From Nocardioides sp. (GTDB lineage Bacteria; Actinomycetota; Actinomycetes; Propionibacteriales; Nocardioidaceae), in the NCBI GenBank assembly GCA_029264225.1, contig JARICB010000355.1, positions 1 to 6,015 of the forward strand: a stretch of 6,015 bases of DNA, read 5' to 3'. The notes under the pieces are model-generated. The model did no database searches and was not told the origin of the DNA. It saw only the letters and a list, made by a program, of their open reading frames with translations. The position numbers and the translations under genes are program-made. Below, one piece after another: positions 4,628-6,015 of this stretch (the first letter of the stretch is position 1; each line of letters starts with the position of its first letter).

Positions 4628-5674
4628 ATGCCACGTGCATCAGACGGCGATCCGACGGGACTGCACCGGGTGCTGGATGAGGTCCGGGTGCTGCCGCAGG
4701 CCGCTCAGTGCCTCGATACGCGCAAGGAGTTGTGGCCCGACGAAGTGCGGGTCCGGGTCGAGATGCTCAACCTGGATGCCGCTTCCTTCCGTCAGCTCGA
4801 GCGCAAGCACAGCCACGGAGGGGAGATCGACCCGGACGCCCTCCGCGCCGAGGTACTCGACATCGTCGCCACCCGGGGCAAGATGCAGAACCCCGAGACC
4901 GGCTCCGGCGGCATGCTGGTGGGCACCGTCGAGGAGGTCGGCCCCGAGTCAAGCCTCGACCTCAGCGTCGGTGACCGGGTCGCAACGCTGGTCAGCCTGA
5001 GTCTGACGCCGCTCGTCATCGAGGACGGCCTCGCGGGTTGGGACGCTGCCAGCGAGCGGGTGCCGTGCGAGGGGTACGCCGTGCTGTTCGGGCGGTCCAT
5101 CGCGGCGCGCATCCCCGACGACCTCGCGCCCGAGCTGAGCCTGAGCGTGATGGACGTCTGCGGCGCACCGGCACTGACAGCCCGGGTAGTGGCCGACCTG
5201 GTCGACCCTACGGTGGTGGTCATCGGCGGTGGCGGCAAGTCCGGTTCGTTGAGCCTGGCCGCCGCGCGGCAGGCCGGCGCCGGCCGCGTGATCGGCGTCG
5301 TACCGCACCAGGCGGAGGCAGACCTGTTGACCTCGGCAGAGCTGTGCGACGAGGTGGTCGTGGCCGATGCCCGCGACCCGATCGCGCTGCGTGACGCCGT
5401 GGCCAAGGCCGGGGGACCGGGTGATGTCACGGTGGTCTGCGTCGACGTGCCCGGCTGCGAGGGCGGCGCCATCCTGGCCACCGCTGACGGCGGCACCCTC
5501 ATCTTCTTCTCGATGGCAACCTCGTTCTCGGCGGCAGCGCTGGGGGCCGAAGGACTGGGCGCCGACGTCACGATGATCGTCGGCAACGGTTACGTGCCGG
5601 GCCATGCGGCCTACGCCGTGGAACTCCTCCGCACCCACCAGGGCGTGCGCAGCCTCTTCGAAGGACGACTCTGA
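4628..5674 (+). CDS. kdd: L-erythro-3,5-diaminohexanoate dehydrogenase
   Basis: A 348-residue NAD-dependent dehydrogenase that oxidatively deaminates 3,5-diaminohexanoate to 5-amino-3-oxohexanoate and ammonia, the third step of lysine degradation by this route. Length and block pattern agree with characterised fusobacterial and clostridial Kdd. Visible blocks are LNLDAASFRQL (47-57), RGKMQNPETGSGGMLVGTVE (83-102), GDRVATLVSLSLTPL (115-129), MDVCGAPAL (175-183) and the Rossmann dinucleotide loop VVVIGGGGKSGSLSL (196-210). The fold is that of medium-chain alcohol dehydrogenase relatives. The ATG at 4628 is chosen because GAAGGA (4614-4619) lies 8 nt upstream; an in-frame TTG at 4610 would place the ribosome site inside the gene. 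Its stop overlaps the kamD start by one base, so the two are co-transcribed and probably translationally coupled. Confidence 0.93.
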   Translation: MPRASDGDPTGLHRVLDEVRVLPQAAQCLDTRKELWPDEVRVRVEMLNLDAASFRQLERKHSHGGEIDPDALRAEVLDIVATRGKMQNPETGSGGMLVGTVEEVGPESSLDLSVGDRVATLVSLSLTPLVIEDGLAGWDAASERVPCEGYAVLFGRSIAARIPDDLAPELSLSVMDVCGAPALTARVVADLVDPTVVVIGGGGKSGSLSLAAARQAGAGRVIGVVPHQAEADLLTSAELCDEVVVADARDPIALRDAVAKAGGPGDVTVVCVDVPGCEGGAILATADGGTLIFFSMATSFSAAALGAEGLGADVTMIVGNGYVPGHAAYAVELLRTHQGVRSLFEGRL

Positions 5675-6015
5675 TGGCCGGCAAGCTGCATCTCGACCAG
5701 ACCGACGTACGCCGCGCACGCACCCTGGCTCGTCAGGTCGGTCGCCCCATCGTGACGACGGCCCAACAGCACACGACGGTCTCGGTGGAGCGGGCGACCC
5801 TTCGCCTCGCGGGCCTGTCGGGCGCCGATCCCGAGGGCACCCCGTGGGTCAACCGGCTCGCCGACGTCGTGCGAGCAGACGTAGGTCTCGAGCACGGTCT
5901 GGCCCTGCCCGTCTGGGACGCGCTGGTCCGCGGTGAGGCGGACGACCTGACTACCCTCGCCCAGAAGGCCTCCGCAGGCTCGATCGTCTTCCGACTGCCC
6001 GAGGGCAAGGACGCC
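5674..6015 (+). CDS. kamD: Lysine 5,6-aminomutase alpha subunit, N-terminal part (3' partial)
   Basis: The first 114 residues of a subunit that is usually a little over 500 residues long; the frame is open to the window end. The enzyme is an adenosylcobalamin- and PLP-dependent KamD-KamE complex that moves the terminal amino group of beta-lysine (or D-lysine) from C6 to C5. The N-terminus fits clostridial KamD: KLHLDQTDVRRARTLARQ (4-21), then QHTTVSVERATLRLAGLSGAD (32-52), matching the HTTVTVERAVxRLLGIDGVD block of the family, and QKASAGSIVFRLPEGKDA at the end. The catalytic and cofactor residues lie beyond the window. The ATG overlaps the kdd stop (TGATG), and GAAGGA (5660-5665) sits 8 nt upstream; the 10-nt CGAAGGACGA around it is the same as in front of kdd. 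kamE is expected next. Confidence 0.9.
   Translation, partial: MAGKLHLDQTDVRRARTLARQVGRPIVTTAQQHTTVSVERATLRLAGLSGADPEGTPWVNRLADVVRADVGLEHGLALPVWDALVRGEADDLTTLAQKASAGSIVFRLPEGKDA

Noticed and set aside
3022..4680. A 552-codon plus-strand open frame antisense to kamA
   Set aside because: It mirrors kamA codon by codon, a common result of high GC third positions; it shows no recognisable domain, while the minus strand carries a complete radical SAM enzyme.
4792..5719. Two long minus-strand open frames opposite kdd
   Set aside because: They are low-complexity, Ser/Ala/Arg-rich shadows of the strongly supported kdd gene.

Overview
The window reads as chromosomal DNA of a high-GC actinobacterium. 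The helY / 5'-3' exonuclease neighbourhood resembles that of mycobacteria and related actinomycetes, and a stand-alone AbiEi-type HTH plus DUF559-like nuclease gene is common in Nocardioidaceae-type genomes. The family-level placement is inference; 'actinobacterium' is much firmer.

Layout. (1) Positions 3-290, plus strand: the last 95 codons of a HelY/Ski2-type helicase, cut by the window start. (2) 301-1230, minus strand: a stand-alone 5'-3' exonuclease of the Pol I N-terminal domain type. It is convergent with helY across a 10-nt gap, and a small perfect palindrome covers both stop codons. (3) 1271-1723, plus strand: an Lrp/AsnC regulator, divergent from the exonuclease and possibly leaderless. 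(4) 1783-2982: an exactly 1200-nt unit bounded by two 81-nt inverted copies of a hairpin-rich repeat (76/81 identical). It holds one minus-strand gene, 1862-2815, encoding an AbiEi-like winged helix joined to a PD-(D/E)XK-like nuclease domain. The upstream region of that gene carries a perfect DnaA-box sequence. (5) 3019-4473, minus strand: kamA, lysine 2,3-aminomutase. (6) A 154-nt divergent control region. (7) 4628-5674, plus strand: kdd, L-erythro-3,5-diaminohexanoate dehydrogenase. (8) 5674 to the window end, plus strand: the start of kamD, lysine 5,6-aminomutase alpha subunit, overlapping kdd by one base.

How the genes work together. kamA, kamD (with kamE expected just beyond the window) and kdd form the upper part of the 3,5-diaminohexanoate route of lysine degradation. 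Lysine is converted to beta-lysine, then to 3,5-diaminohexanoate, then to 5-amino-3-oxohexanoate plus ammonia; Kce and Kal would finish it, giving CoA thioesters. The pathway is classically clostridial and fusobacterial, so its place in an actinobacterial chromosome is notable. The KamA here keeps the radical-SAM cysteines, the PLP lysine and both substrate-binding aspartates, but lacks all four zinc-ligand cysteines of the clostridial enzyme. The Lrp/AsnC gene is a plausible amino-acid-responsive regulator for the pathway, separated from kamA only by the inverted-repeat unit.

The best candidate for something undescribed is the 1200-nt unit: an HTH-nuclease gene between inverted, hairpin-forming repeats. 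It could be a mobile or invertible cassette, or simply two copies of a dispersed repeat working as terminators at the ends of lrp and kamA. The sequence alone does not decide between these.
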